Source: Flavobacterium sp. ov086 (GTDB taxonomy: Bacteria; Bacteroidota; Bacteroidia; Flavobacteriales; Flavobacteriaceae). Taken from it: a stretch of 64,000 nucleotides of DNA. Under the pieces are notes generated by a model. That model saw nothing but the letters and a program-made list of their open reading frames with translations, made no database searches and was not told the DNA's origin. The DNA lies in contig NZ_FZNL01000003.1 in assembly GCF_900187965.1 (NCBI RefSeq), positions 62,001-126,000 of the forward strand, in the 5' to 3' direction. Numbering within the stretch: position 1 is the first letter of the stretch; each line of letters opens with the position of its first letter. A program made the position numbers and the translations under genes. Below are positions 46,021 to 55,181 of the stretch, one piece after another.

Positions 46021-46390
46021 TTTAACACATAGTGTTCGGCGTATAAAAAAGGCGTTTCACTTATTTTAAAATTCATCTCGATGCTCAATGTCATTAAGTT
46101 CGGTTTTTAAACACAATCCCTTTGCGATCTTATAGCAAAGCGTAATTCACAAAAACTTTGCATACTTTGCGTAATTCTTTGTGTCCCGAGGCTTAGGGAT
46201 GCGGTAAAATTTTCTTTGTCGAGTTACTTATGGGCTTCTCCCGAAGCGTCGGGATGCTCAGCCTGACAAGATTGCGTTTAAAAAAGTTTACCTTAATAAC
46301 ATTTCGCTTCGGAACTAGCTATGTGAAAGAAACATGTTTCTTTTTCGGTATTCTTTTTTACAGATAAAATCTATGTTTCTATGTGTTAAA
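46021..46390. repeat. dispersed AACACATAG-type repeat with an inner insertion
   Basis: The ends (TTTAACACATAG at the left, CTATGTTTCTATGTGTTAAA at 46371-46390) and several inner words (AAAAAAGGCGTTTCACTTAT near 46045, GAACTAGCTATG near 46313, TATTCTTTTT near 46349) match, in reverse orientation, the 147-base repeat at 54943-55089. Here about 200 extra bases lie in the middle and contain another CCCGAAGCGTCGGGA hairpin. It fills most of the 572-base gap before the bestrophin gene; the rest shows nothing recognisable. Confidence 0.65.
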
Positions 46391-46497
46391 TTAAATTTTC
46401 AGTTATTATACCCAACAAATCATGATATTTTCTGTGATTTTTTGCGAGCGATACTTCTTTTACTTACTTTTATAACATCGAATTTCATTTTTCCCAA

Positions 46498-47415
46498 ATG
46501 ATCATAAAGAAAAAGAATACCTGGTTTAAAATGCTCTTTGAATGGAGAGGTTCCGTTTTGCCACAACTCCTTCCAAGGCTTTTATTATTGCTTTTATTTT
46601 CGCTTCTCGTTGTATATTTTAAGCCTTATCTTCTCGAATATAATTTACATATTAATCCCGCCATTTTCACTTTATTCGGAATCGCGCTGGCTATATTTCT
46701 CGGCTTTAGAAACAATGTGAGTTACGATCGTTTTTGGGAAGGCCGAAAACTTTGGGGCGCACTACTTAACGACACCAGATCTCTTGCCAGACAAAGTATT
46801 ACGCTCATAAACGACAAAGAATATGACGCCAAACGAGAAAACTTCACCAACTTACTTATTGCATTTGCCTACAGTTTAAAACATCAGCTTAGAGAAACTA
46901 ATTCTGAGCAGGATATGAACAGATTACTTCCTAAAGAGTTTGCAGATCATCTTAAAGAAGTCAAATTCAAACCTATAATTATCTTAAGAGAATTAGGGAT
47001 TTGGGTGAAAAATGCCAAATCAGACAACAAAATCGACAGCATTACGCAACTCGCTTTCGAAGAAAATCTAAATAAACTATCCGACATTGTTGGCGGATGT
47101 GAACGAATCGCAAGCACGCCAATCCCTTATACATACAGTGTATTATTGCACAGAACCGTATATATTTATTGCTTTTTATTGTCTTTTGGCTTTGTAGAAA
47201 CAATGGGATGGATTACACCATTTATAATTGTTTTTATAGCCTATACCTTTGTAGCTCTTGAAGCAATTGCAGACGAATTGGAAAATCCGTTTGGTTTGCA
47301 GCCCAACGATCTGGCATTGGACGCAATGTCACAAATGATCGAAAATACCTTGTTAGAATTAAACGATAAAAAAGTAAATCCAATAAGTCATACTAATGCT
47401 TATTGTATTACTTAA
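46498..47415 (+). CDS. bestrophin family (UPF0187) ion channel
   Basis: A 305-residue membrane protein of the bacterial bestrophin family. It begins with a short polar start, then a first helix (LPRLLLLLLFSLLVVYF), the conserved TLFGIALAIFLGFRNNVSYDRFWEGRKLWG region that lines the pore, and at the C-terminus the cytoplasmic DELENPFGLQPNDLALD motif that matches the bestrophin 'ENPFG-x-x-x-N-DL' signature. Bacterial bestrophins conduct small ions. It ends 31 bases before a response regulator gene and may be in the same transcript. Confidence 0.88.
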   Translation: MIIKKKNTWFKMLFEWRGSVLPQLLPRLLLLLLFSLLVVYFKPYLLEYNLHINPAIFTLFGIALAIFLGFRNNVSYDRFWEGRKLWGALLNDTRSLARQSITLINDKEYDAKRENFTNLLIAFAYSLKHQLRETNSEQDMNRLLPKEFADHLKEVKFKPIIILRELGIWVKNAKSDNKIDSITQLAFEENLNKLSDIVGGCERIASTPIPYTYSVLLHRTVYIYCFLLSFGFVETMGWITPFIIVFIAYTFVALEAIADELENPFGLQPNDLALDAMSQMIENTLLELNDKKVNPISHTNAYCIT

Positions 47416-47446
47416 ATGATATTGCACACCCCAATTATATTCGGTT

Positions 47447-48139
47447 ATGAATAGAGTATTATTAGTAGAAGACGATCCCAGAGTTGCTTCCTTTATTTCG
47501 CGAGGACTTGAAGAAAATCTCTATCAGGTTAAAACGGTTTCTAAAGGTTATGACGCCATCAACGAGGTCATGGAAAATGAATTTGATATTATTATCCTCG
47601 ATATCATGCTTCCGGATATTACTGGATTTGAAGTTTGTGAGGTTTTACGAAATAGAAAAATACTTGTCCCAATACTTATTTTAAGTGCATTAGATACTCC
47701 GCATGAAAAAGTAAAAGGATTACAATCCGGTGCCGATGATTATCTGGCAAAACCCTTTTTGTTTGAAGAACTTCTGGCAAGAATAAATGCTCAGCTTCGT
47801 CGTGCCGAATTTAGTACGGGAATATTAGATTTCCAATCTTATGCCGGAATCGAGATTAATATGAAGGAACAAAGCGCCACAAGAGACGGAAAAGAACTCA
47901 ACTTATCGTCGAGAGAACTTAAGCTACTGATCTTTTTTATGAAGAACCGCGAAACGGCTTTATCGAGAATTGCCATTGCTCAGGCAGTTTGGAGCATTGA
48001 TCTTGATATGAATTCTAATACTGTGGATGTTTACATTAATTATCTTCGAAATAAAGTCGACAAAAACTTCGCCACGCCTTTAATCCATACCATAAAAGGA
48101 ACGGGATATATGCTGAAACAAAAGAATCATGAATCTTAA
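47447..48139 (+). CDS. OmpR/PhoB-family response regulator
   Basis: A 230-residue two-domain regulator. Receiver: acidic pair E8-D9-D10 in VEDDPRV, phospho-acceptor D52 in IILDIMLPD, and the K in DDYLAKPF. The C-terminal winged helix (about 130-225) has SSRELKLLIFFMKN and the recognition region TVDVYINYLRNKVD. It is of the CusR/QseB-like subclass. It overlaps the kinase gene by 11 bases, so the two are co-translated and form one system. Confidence 0.93.
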   Translation: MNRVLLVEDDPRVASFISRGLEENLYQVKTVSKGYDAINEVMENEFDIIILDIMLPDITGFEVCEVLRNRKILVPILILSALDTPHEKVKGLQSGADDYLAKPFLFEELLARINAQLRRAEFSTGILDFQSYAGIEINMKEQSATRDGKELNLSSRELKLLIFFMKNRETALSRIAIAQAVWSIDLDMNSNTVDVYINYLRNKVDKNFATPLIHTIKGTGYMLKQKNHES

Positions 48140-49496
48140 AAACAAGCTGGCGGTTAATTCCAGTTTGCTTTTTGCCTTTACGGTTGGACTTGTAATGGCG
48201 GGTTCTTTCTTGTTGTTTAGAACTCACATGAAAGATCTGTATTATGATAACCTTGAAGATCACGCGATGACAACGGCTCTTTTTTACTTCGAAAAAGACG
48301 AAATCAAAGAGATTAACAGTGAACGTTATAATCAAATCGAAATACAATACAACCGAATCAATAATGAATCGATAAGAGTTTATGATGCCAAAACAAAAAA
48401 ACTTTTTGTCAAGGATAATATTGATATTCAGCTGAGTGATCAATATTTGGATTTAATCAAAAAAGATAAAATTTTACATTTTAAAATCAACGGAAGGCAA
48501 TTTGTAGGTTTATTTTACAAAGACAATCAGGGAGATTTTATTATTGTAGTTTCGGGAATTGATCGTGCAGGAAACCGACAATTGGAGATTTTGGGCATTA
48601 TGTTTATTATTTTTTATCTCGCCGGAATTCCGATAAACTATCTTTTGGGAACATTTCTTGCTAAGCAAACATTTCTGCCTTTTGAGCGCGTTATAGCAAA
48701 AGTAAATACAATTACGACCGAAAATCTTCATTCGAGATTAGAAGTGCCTCAAACAAGCGGAAAAGACGAAATAAAAGAACTTGTTACTACTTTCAACTAT
48801 CTTCTGGAAAGACTGGAAAGCGGAATTATGATTCAGAACAATTTTCTAAAAAATGCTTCTCACGAATTAAAAACACCGCTTACGATTATTATTGGAGATA
48901 TTGATGTTTCGTTGCAGCAACCAAGAACCAACAAGCAATACGAGCAAATTTTAAAATCACTCAAGAAAGATACGTTACATTTAAAATCTACTTTGGACAG
49001 TCTTTTAGTATTATCCGGACTCGAACTTTCTGAACCTCAGCAAATGGAAACAGTCAGAATTGATGAAATTTTATGGAATGTTCTGGAAAAGAAAACTATC
49101 GAATATCCTGAATCTAAAGTTTCCGTCAATTTTGATGCTATTGCCAATGATGAAGATTTGCTTTCCATTAATGGAAATAAACACATGATTTTTATAGCAT
49201 TGTATAATATTCTGGATAATGCTATTAAGTTTTCATCTCCTGAACAAGTTGCCGTTTTTGCTTTTTCGAAAGAAGGAAAACTCCAGCTAAAAATTACAGA
49301 TAAAGGACCAGGAATTTCAGAAACTGATAAGGAATCTATTTTTAATCTCTTTTTCAGAAGCGATAATACACGTCATATTCAAGGACAAGGATTAGGACTT
49401 TTTATAACAATGCAAATATTAAAACTCCACCATATTAATGTCATAGTTGATTCTGAGTTAGAAAAAGGCACTTCAATTTCTTTGATATTTCCTTAA
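48129..49496 (+). CDS. membrane sensor histidine kinase
   Basis: A 455-residue kinase with two membrane helices (about 9-30 and 151-178) around a 120-residue periplasmic sensor domain, a HAMP-like linker (179-233), HisKA with H245 in KNASHELKTPLT, and an HATPase_c domain with the N box (NILDNAIKF), G1 (ITDKGPGIS) and G2 (GQGLGLFI). It should phosphorylate the regulator encoded just upstream. The signal cannot be read from the sequence. The genes around are a bestrophin channel and an Oar-like receptor; whether they are targets is open. Confidence 0.93.
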   Translation: MNLKNKLAVNSSLLFAFTVGLVMAGSFLLFRTHMKDLYYDNLEDHAMTTALFYFEKDEIKEINSERYNQIEIQYNRINNESIRVYDAKTKKLFVKDNIDIQLSDQYLDLIKKDKILHFKINGRQFVGLFYKDNQGDFIIVVSGIDRAGNRQLEILGIMFIIFYLAGIPINYLLGTFLAKQTFLPFERVIAKVNTITTENLHSRLEVPQTSGKDEIKELVTTFNYLLERLESGIMIQNNFLKNASHELKTPLTIIIGDIDVSLQQPRTNKQYEQILKSLKKDTLHLKSTLDSLLVLSGLELSEPQQMETVRIDEILWNVLEKKTIEYPESKVSVNFDAIANDEDLLSINGNKHMIFIALYNILDNAIKFSSPEQVAVFAFSKEGKLQLKITDKGPGISETDKESIFNLFFRSDNTRHIQGQGLGLFITMQILKLHHINVIVDSELEKGTSISLIFP

Positions 49497-49554
49497 ATAA
49501 AAGTTTAAATTATTGACAAAGGGATGACAGTTTAAAAGATTTAGAATTTATTTT

Positions 49555-49655
49555 TTTCTCGCAGATTGAGCAGATTGAGCGGATCTAATCTTAATTTTAC
49601 GTCATCTAAATTGAGAAAAAAAATCTGCCTAATCTGCTAAATCTGCGAGAAAAAT
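49555..49655. repeat. CGCAGATT-type hairpin repeat
   Basis: TTTTTCTCGCAGATT with GAGCAGATT units at the left pairs with TAATCTGCTAAATCTGCGAG and following A's at the right (49629-49655). The same words occur singly near 43210-43240. No gene. Confidence 0.65.
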
Positions 49656-49717
49656 TTTTAAGCATTGTAACTTCTTAAAATCATAATTTAACGGATTGGT
49701 AATAAAATAAAGTTTTT

Positions 49718-49850
49718 TTGAATAGCCTCCAGCTTTAGCTGGAGAATAAAAATTGAATAGAAAAGGGCTTTAGCCAAACTCTCCCAAATTCGGCTAAAGC
49801 CCTTCCCTTGTATTTTATTTTACATCCAACTAAAGTTGAACGCTATTCAA
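49718..49850. repeat. 133-base hairpin element with TTGAATAGC ends
   Basis: The terminal inverted repeat TTGAATAGC (49718-49726) and GCTATTCAA (49842-49850) encloses a CCAGCTTTAGCTGG palindrome, an inner hairpin GGGCTTTAGCC/GGCTAAAGCCC and a CAACTAAAGTTG end. It has the form of a small non-coding mobile repeat. The 693-base gap before the receptor gene holds this, the unit at 49555-49655 and the promoter. Confidence 0.7.
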
Positions 49851-50083
49851 TTTTATAGTATTTTGAAATCTATTATAGACTTAGACATATCAAAGAATTA
49901 CACTTTTTGGGTTGCAATATTAATATCTAAACTTATCGTTTTTCACAATCGGTAACATTAAATTAACACTCTAATCTTTCTCTAATCTACTTCAAATACA
50001 AGACTAATCTACTTATTTTTAGCATTTTGAATAAACGATTGATTTTAAAGACCTAAACCCTTTAAACAGAAATAACACGTTGA

Positions 50084-50091
50084 TAATTTTG
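50084..50091 (+). promoter_or_regulatory. -7 element of the Oar-like receptor gene
   Basis: TAATTTTG matches TAnnTTTG and lies 98 bases before the ATG, giving a leader of about 90 bases. Confidence 0.5.
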
Positions 50092-50189
50092 CGTTAACAA
50101 TGAATATTTTTATCATTTTAAGTTAACAAAAGCGTTAAATCCGATCGAAACAAACTGAGTTTCTTTGTCAAATAAAAACTAAAAACAAC

Positions 50190-53100
50190 ATGACAAAACT
50201 AAAACTCTTTTTTTCGGCATTTATGCTTCTTGTTATGGGAAACATTTTTGCTCAAATTACAACCTCATCATTATCCGCCAAAGTTAATGATGGAACCAGC
50301 CCACTTACTGAAGCTGAGGTTACATTAACACATTTACCTACCAACTCCGTTTACAGAGCTACAACTGATAAACAAGGTAGATTTAGTTTCGAAAATTTGA
50401 ATGCCGGTGGTCCATATGAACTGGAAATTAAAAGTTCAGGTACCAAAGATTATTCTAATGCACAAATATTTTTAGCACTTGGTGACAATGATTTGCCAAC
50501 AATTGTAGTTAATAAAGCAGACAACAATGTATTGGAAGAAGTTGTAATTACAAGTTCTAAACCATCATCTAAAAATAACGGAACCAATATCAATGAAAAA
50601 CAAGTAAATGGTCTTCCGTTAATCAACAGAGGAATTCAGGATGTTACAAAACTAGTTCCACAAAGTTCTAATAACTCTTTTGCAGGAACCAATTTCAGAT
50701 ATAACAACGTAACAATTGACGGTTCTATAAATAACGATGCAATTGGTTTTAGCCCATCATTGGGTGGTCAATCCGGAACTTCAGGTATGCCTGGAAGCAG
50801 TACACGATCAAACTCTATTAGCTTAGATGCGATTCAGGATATTCAGGTTTATATTGCTCCTTATGATATTAAATTAGGAAACTTTCTTGGAGGAAGTGTA
50901 AATGCTGTAACTCGCAGCGGTACAAATACAGTAAGCGGATCTATTTACAGTTATGGCAGAAATGCCGCTATTACAGGTCCAAACAATGCTGGTGACGGTT
51001 CAAAAATGCCAAGCTCTTTTGGTGATTATCAAATTGGTTTCAGATTAGGTTTGCCAATTGTTAAGGATAAACTTTTCTTCTTTACCAATATGGAATATGC
51101 AGAAAGAACTGACCCTTTATTCTACAATGCCGGATCAACAAATTCTGCCGGAAAATTAACTTCATTAGTAGATAATGCTACTGCAGAACAAATTTCGAAT
51201 TTCGTAAAAACAAATTATGGCTTTGATCCAGGAAGTTATGGAGCATACAATAACTTTGCAAAAAGTCAAAAATTCTTCAATAAATTAGATTGGAAAATTA
51301 ATGACAAACACTCTCTTTCGTTAAGAAACAATACGGTAATTTCTCAGGCTTCAAACTTAGAGCGTGATGCGGCAAATTTTAGATTTTCAAGCATGGATTT
51401 TACGCAGAAAAACCAATCTATTAGTACGGTTTTAGAATTAAAAAGTCATTTCAACAGCCAATGGTCAAACTCCTTTATTGCAAGTTACTCAGCAATTAAA
51501 GATTATCGTGATCCAAAATCAAGCAATATCATGTTTCCCCAAACAGAGATTGGTTACAACGGAGGAACTATTTTCTTAGGAAACGATCGTGAAGCAACAG
51601 TATTTAACATGAAACAAAATACTGTCGAAATCACAGACAACCTTACTTATAAAACAGGAAATCACACGTTTTTATTTGGTACGCACAACGAATTTTACGA
51701 CATTAATTACGGATTTGTAAATTCGCTTAATGGAAGAGTTTCATACAAATCTCTAAATGATTTCTTCAATAAACTTCCTTCTCGTGTTCGTGGAACGTAT
51801 CCTTTTGATGGTTCTACAAGAGATGAGATTTTCAACAATCCATATGCTAAATTCAAAGTAAACTTATATAGTGTTTATGCACAGGATGAGATCAGAATTG
51901 GTAGTAAATTGAAAGTTACTCCGGGTGTGAGAGTTGATTATACAGACTTGCCAAACAAACCAAAATTAAGCCCGCAAGTTCAAAATTCTCCAGCAGATCC
52001 AAACTATGGCACAACATATAATTATACTCCACTAAGCCAAATAAATAACAACTTCTTCAGCACTGCATTAGTGTCTCCAAGAATTGGATTTACATACAAT
52101 GTTGACGAAGACAAAACCTTAGTTTTAAGAGGAGGTTCAGGAGTATTTACAGGACGTATTCCGTTTGCATGGCTAGGATATGCATATTATAATGACGGTG
52201 TTGGTTACGGAAGTTATGACAAAAATAACTTAACGCCAGCTCAGGTTGCAGCAGCGGGAGATCCTTTGGCAACAAACGGATTGAACGGATATCACGATGC
52301 AACTCCAAAAGTTCAGGCAGATTTAGTAGACAATAAATTCAAAATGCCGGCAGTTTTAAGAAACTCATTGGCAATCGATAAAATCATTGACGGATACAAA
52401 TTTACGACTGAAGGTATTTACACAAAAGTGATTCGTGATCTTGAATTTCAACAAGTTAATAAGCTAGACAATCCTACTTATTTCTCTTACGACACCAATC
52501 ACCAAATGCCAATTTATGCGGCAAATATCAACCCGGCTTTTTCAAATGCTTACTTGTTATCAAACACAAACAAAGGGTACAGATATAGTATTACCGAAAT
52601 GGTTTCAAAAACATACGATTTTGGTCTTAACTTTATGGTTGCTTATACTTACGGAGATTCTCGCGATGTTACAAATGGAATTCGTAATTCTATGGAAAGT
52701 AACTTCCAAATGAACCAATCATTGACACCAAATGATCCGCAATTGGCAACTTCAAACTTTAATATCAAACACAGAATCGTTTCTAATGTTGGATATGCAG
52801 TAAAATTAGCTGATAACAATACTTTCTCTGCTAATGTGTATTTTAATGCACAATCAGGAAATCCGTTCTCATGGGGATTTGTAAACTCAACAATTGCAGG
52901 AACAGGACAAGCAGCAGGATTGGCTTATGTCTTTAAAGATGCAGCAGAAGCAGCTAAATATATTGGAGTAAGTTCAGCAGGAGTTCCATCTGCAACAGCG
53001 GCACAACAAGTTGCAGCTTATGAAGCTTTTGTTAACGGAAATGATTATTTGAAAAGCAGAAGAGGAACTTTCACTGAAAGAAATGGTGATACAACGCCAT

Positions 53101-53405
53101 GGAATATTCAGGCAGATTTGAAATTAATGGATGAAATTAAAGTTACAAAAGTAGGTACATTCCAAATTTCATTCAGCATGGCAAATGTTGGAAACTTAAT
53201 CAACAAAGATTGGGGAAGAAGTTACTTTGTTCCAAATACATACAATTCAACAGCGAGCCTTGGTTTAACAAAATCAGGAAACCTTGGAGGTGTAGCTACT
53301 GGTGATCCAACATATACTTTCCAAAAACCAACATCTGCGCCATATACTGTAGATCAGTTAGCGTCAAGATTTCAGGGACAATTGGGGGTTAGATATTCGT
53401 TCTAA
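50190..53405 (+). CDS. Oar-like TonB-dependent outer-membrane protein
   Basis: A 1071-residue protein with a signal peptide (cleaved near IFAQ, residue 22), a carboxypeptidase-regulatory-like domain (about 23-110), then a plug-like part (EEVVITSSKPS; GLPLINRGIQDVTKLVP; GTNFRYNNVTIDGSINND) and a long beta-barrel ending in an aromatic residue (GVRYSF). This layout matches Oar proteins of Myxococcus and Bacteroidota, which export proteins or signals rather than take up siderophores. The last residue Phe fits BAM recognition. It is the first gene after the two-component system, and a strong terminator follows. Confidence 0.9.
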   Translation: MTKLKLFFSAFMLLVMGNIFAQITTSSLSAKVNDGTSPLTEAEVTLTHLPTNSVYRATTDKQGRFSFENLNAGGPYELEIKSSGTKDYSNAQIFLALGDNDLPTIVVNKADNNVLEEVVITSSKPSSKNNGTNINEKQVNGLPLINRGIQDVTKLVPQSSNNSFAGTNFRYNNVTIDGSINNDAIGFSPSLGGQSGTSGMPGSSTRSNSISLDAIQDIQVYIAPYDIKLGNFLGGSVNAVTRSGTNTVSGSIYSYGRNAAITGPNNAGDGSKMPSSFGDYQIGFRLGLPIVKDKLFFFTNMEYAERTDPLFYNAGSTNSAGKLTSLVDNATAEQISNFVKTNYGFDPGSYGAYNNFAKSQKFFNKLDWKINDKHSLSLRNNTVISQASNLERDAANFRFSSMDFTQKNQSISTVLELKSHFNSQWSNSFIASYSAIKDYRDPKSSNIMFPQTEIGYNGGTIFLGNDREATVFNMKQNTVEITDNLTYKTGNHTFLFGTHNEFYDINYGFVNSLNGRVSYKSLNDFFNKLPSRVRGTYPFDGSTRDEIFNNPYAKFKVNLYSVYAQDEIRIGSKLKVTPGVRVDYTDLPNKPKLSPQVQNSPADPNYGTTYNYTPLSQINNNFFSTALVSPRIGFTYNVDEDKTLVLRGGSGVFTGRIPFAWLGYAYYNDGVGYGSYDKNNLTPAQVAAAGDPLATNGLNGYHDATPKVQADLVDNKFKMPAVLRNSLAIDKIIDGYKFTTEGIYTKVIRDLEFQQVNKLDNPTYFSYDTNHQMPIYAANINPAFSNAYLLSNTNKGYRYSITEMVSKTYDFGLNFMVAYTYGDSRDVTNGIRNSMESNFQMNQSLTPNDPQLATSNFNIKHRIVSNVGYAVKLADNNTFSANVYFNAQSGNPFSWGFVNSTIAGTGQAAGLAYVFKDAAEAAKYIGVSSAGVPSATAAQQVAAYEAFVNGNDYLKSRRGTFTERNGDTTPWNIQADLKLMDEIKVTKVGTFQISFSMANVGNLINKDWGRSYFVPNTYNSTASLGLTKSGNLGGVATGDPTYTFQKPTSAPYTVDQLASRFQGQLGVRYSF

Positions 53406-53435
53406 CAAAGACAGTGTTTATTTTTTATTTTTTTT

Positions 53436-53467
53436 GTCCGCCAGTTTCAATTATGGAACTGGCGGAC
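53436..53467 (+). terminator. terminator after the Oar-like receptor gene
   Basis: GTCCGCCAGTT at 53436-53446 pairs with AACTGGCGGAC at 53457-53467, followed by TTGTTTTAT. A GC-rich stem with a T-rich tail. Confidence 0.85.
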
Positions 53468-53757
53468 TTGTTTTATAGAAACTTCATAAATAAGCTTGCA
53501 AGTTTTAATTCACTAACACATAAGCCGAAGCATCAGGAAATAAAACGCATAAGTTGTTCCACCGGAACATCTCATCGGTAGCCAAATAAATTGACGTTTT
53601 TTTTCATTCCGTAGGAACGTTTGATTTTACGATCATAATAATGGCAAAAACATATACAGATTGCAGATATAATGTCCCAAAAACCTACAAGCAATATTTT
53701 TAAAATAATTGCGAAAAACACTCCATCATAAAATAATTCCCAAAAAATAAAAATAAT

Positions 53758-53773
53758 TATACCGATTGGTATA
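53758..53773. promoter_or_regulatory. TetR operator 1 (before the tetR gene)
   Basis: TATACCGATTGGTATA, a 16-bp inverted repeat with a 4-base centre. It overlaps the -7 element TATATTTG (53772-53779), so bound repressor would block transcription. The same element recurs at 54418 and 55156. Confidence 0.85.
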
Positions 53774-53799
53774 TATTTGCGTTATTATATTTGAATATC

Positions 53800-54390
53800 A
53801 TGAGTAAAGCCGAAAGAACCAAGCAATTTATTATCGAAAAAACTGCTCCAATCTTTAATATGAAAGGATATAGTGGCACGTCTATGAGCGATATTACAGA
53901 AGCGACCGGACTTACAAAAGGCAGTATTTATGGTAATTTCGAAAATAAAGATGAGGTTGCCCTTGCTGCATTTAAGTATAATGTGAAGAAATTACAAGAT
54001 GCTTTTGCCCAGGAAATCGAGAAACAAAATACCTTCAAAGGCAAACTTCTGGTGTATCCCCGACTCTACTCTAACTATCTTGATTTGAGAGTAACAAAAG
54101 GTGGATGTCCGATTTTAAATACCGCTACAGAAGCTGACGATACACATCCAATTCTTAAAAAAAACGTAGAAAAAATTATCCTTTTTTGGAAAAGAAAACT
54201 GATTCAATTCATAGAACAAGGCATTCTTTTGGGCGAATTTAAAGCCAAAGAAATAAATCCGGAAAAAACGGCATTGACGATAATTGCACTGATCGAAGGC
54301 GGTGTAATGATCTCAAAAATAACAGGAGATTTAAAAGACTTATCAACCGTAATGCTTTCCGTAAATAAAGTCATCGAAGACTTAGAATAA
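53800..54390 (+). CDS. TetR-family repressor of the exporter regulon
   Basis: The ATG at 53800 (MSKAERTK) is used rather than the TTG at 53791, since the former gives the common TetR start. The 196-residue protein has the HTH at MSDITEATGLTKGSIYGNFE and a helical effector-binding part with a Cys (GCPILNTATEADD), the pattern of AcrR/YxaF-like regulators. It has an operator upstream, and identical operators lie before the next two genes, so these three genes form one regulon. Confidence 0.9.
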   Translation: MSKAERTKQFIIEKTAPIFNMKGYSGTSMSDITEATGLTKGSIYGNFENKDEVALAAFKYNVKKLQDAFAQEIEKQNTFKGKLLVYPRLYSNYLDLRVTKGGCPILNTATEADDTHPILKKNVEKIILFWKRKLIQFIEQGILLGEFKAKEINPEKTALTIIALIEGGVMISKITGDLKDLSTVMLSVNKVIEDLE

Positions 54391-54417
54391 AACAAAACTA
54401 TTTTTTTTACTATAAAA

Positions 54418-54433
54418 TATACCGATTGGTATA
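54418..54433. promoter_or_regulatory. TetR operator 2 (before the thioesterase gene)
   Basis: TATACCGATTGGTATA, identical to operator 1 and in the same orientation, 23 bases before the thioesterase start. Confidence 0.85.
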
Positions 54434-54455
54434 ATAAATTAAAATCAAAACTAAA

Positions 54456-54905
54456 ATGGAAACAATTTCGAGATTACAAGAATTACAAAACCACATTGAC
54501 AAAGAATTTACTGCATCGCCATCGCCTTTTATGCTTTGGATGCGACCTGTTGTAATCGCTGCCGAAGAAGGAAGTGTAACTTTTAAATATCTGATTAGAG
54601 AAGAAATGTCAAATCCAATAAAAACATTGCACGGCGGCGTTACAGCAGCAATTGCAGACGATTGTATTGGCGCAACAATGTTTTCTTATAATGAAAATAG
54701 TTTTTATGTCACTATAAATCTTGTCGTTGATTATTTCGCTCCGGCAAAAGTTGGAGATACTATTTTTGCCAAAACAACTGTCATCAAAAAAGGAAAACAA
54801 ATGGTCAACGCGCAATGCGAAATATGGAATGAAGATCAAACCAGATTAATTGCCAGAGCCTACACAAACCTGCTTAAAACTGATCTTTCTAAAAGAAATT
54901 CTTAA
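54456..54905 (+). CDS. PaaI-type hotdog-fold thioesterase
   Basis: A 149-residue protein with the hotdog helix motif H59-G-G-V-T-A-A-I-A-D-D in TLHGGVTAAIADDCIGATMF, which is the PaaI/acyl-CoA thioesterase signature, and the usual strand order after it. It should hydrolyse an acyl-CoA or aryl-CoA. Its place between a TetR repressor and an EmrB-type exporter, each with the same operator, suggests a role in handling toxic acyl or aryl compounds. The substrate is unknown. Confidence 0.88.
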   Translation: METISRLQELQNHIDKEFTASPSPFMLWMRPVVIAAEEGSVTFKYLIREEMSNPIKTLHGGVTAAIADDCIGATMFSYNENSFYVTINLVVDYFAPAKVGDTIFAKTTVIKKGKQMVNAQCEIWNEDQTRLIARAYTNLLKTDLSKRNS

Positions 54906-54942
54906 GTCAACACGCTTGATTTAATTAACAAAAGCGAAATTA

Positions 54943-55089
54943 AACACATAGAAACATAGATTTTATTTCTAAAAAGAATACAGAAAAGAAACTCATTTCT
55001 ATCGCATAGCTAGTCCCGAAGCTTCGGGATGCATTAATTATAAGTGAAACGCCTTTTTTAAGTTACAAAAAGCTATGTTTCTATGTGTT
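54943..55089. repeat. dispersed repeat with AACACATAGAAACATAG ends
   Basis: A perfect 17-bp terminal inverted repeat: AACACATAGAAACATAG at 54943-54959 and its complement at 55073-55089. The inside holds a CCCGAAGCTTCGGGA hairpin (near 55015). It lies in the 276-base gap before the exporter. A longer related copy in reverse orientation is at 46021-46390. Confidence 0.75.
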
Positions 55090-55155
55090 AAAAATAATTG
55101 CACTTAACGAATTAAGTTATCTGCGAAGCCAAACACCATTTTTTTTAATCAAAAA

Positions 55156-55171
55156 TATACCAATCGGTATA
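55156..55171. promoter_or_regulatory. TetR operator 3 (before the exporter gene)
   Basis: TATACCAATCGGTATA, the same operator read in the opposite orientation, 11 bases before the exporter ATG. Confidence 0.85.
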
Positions 55172-55181
55172 ATTAATACTT

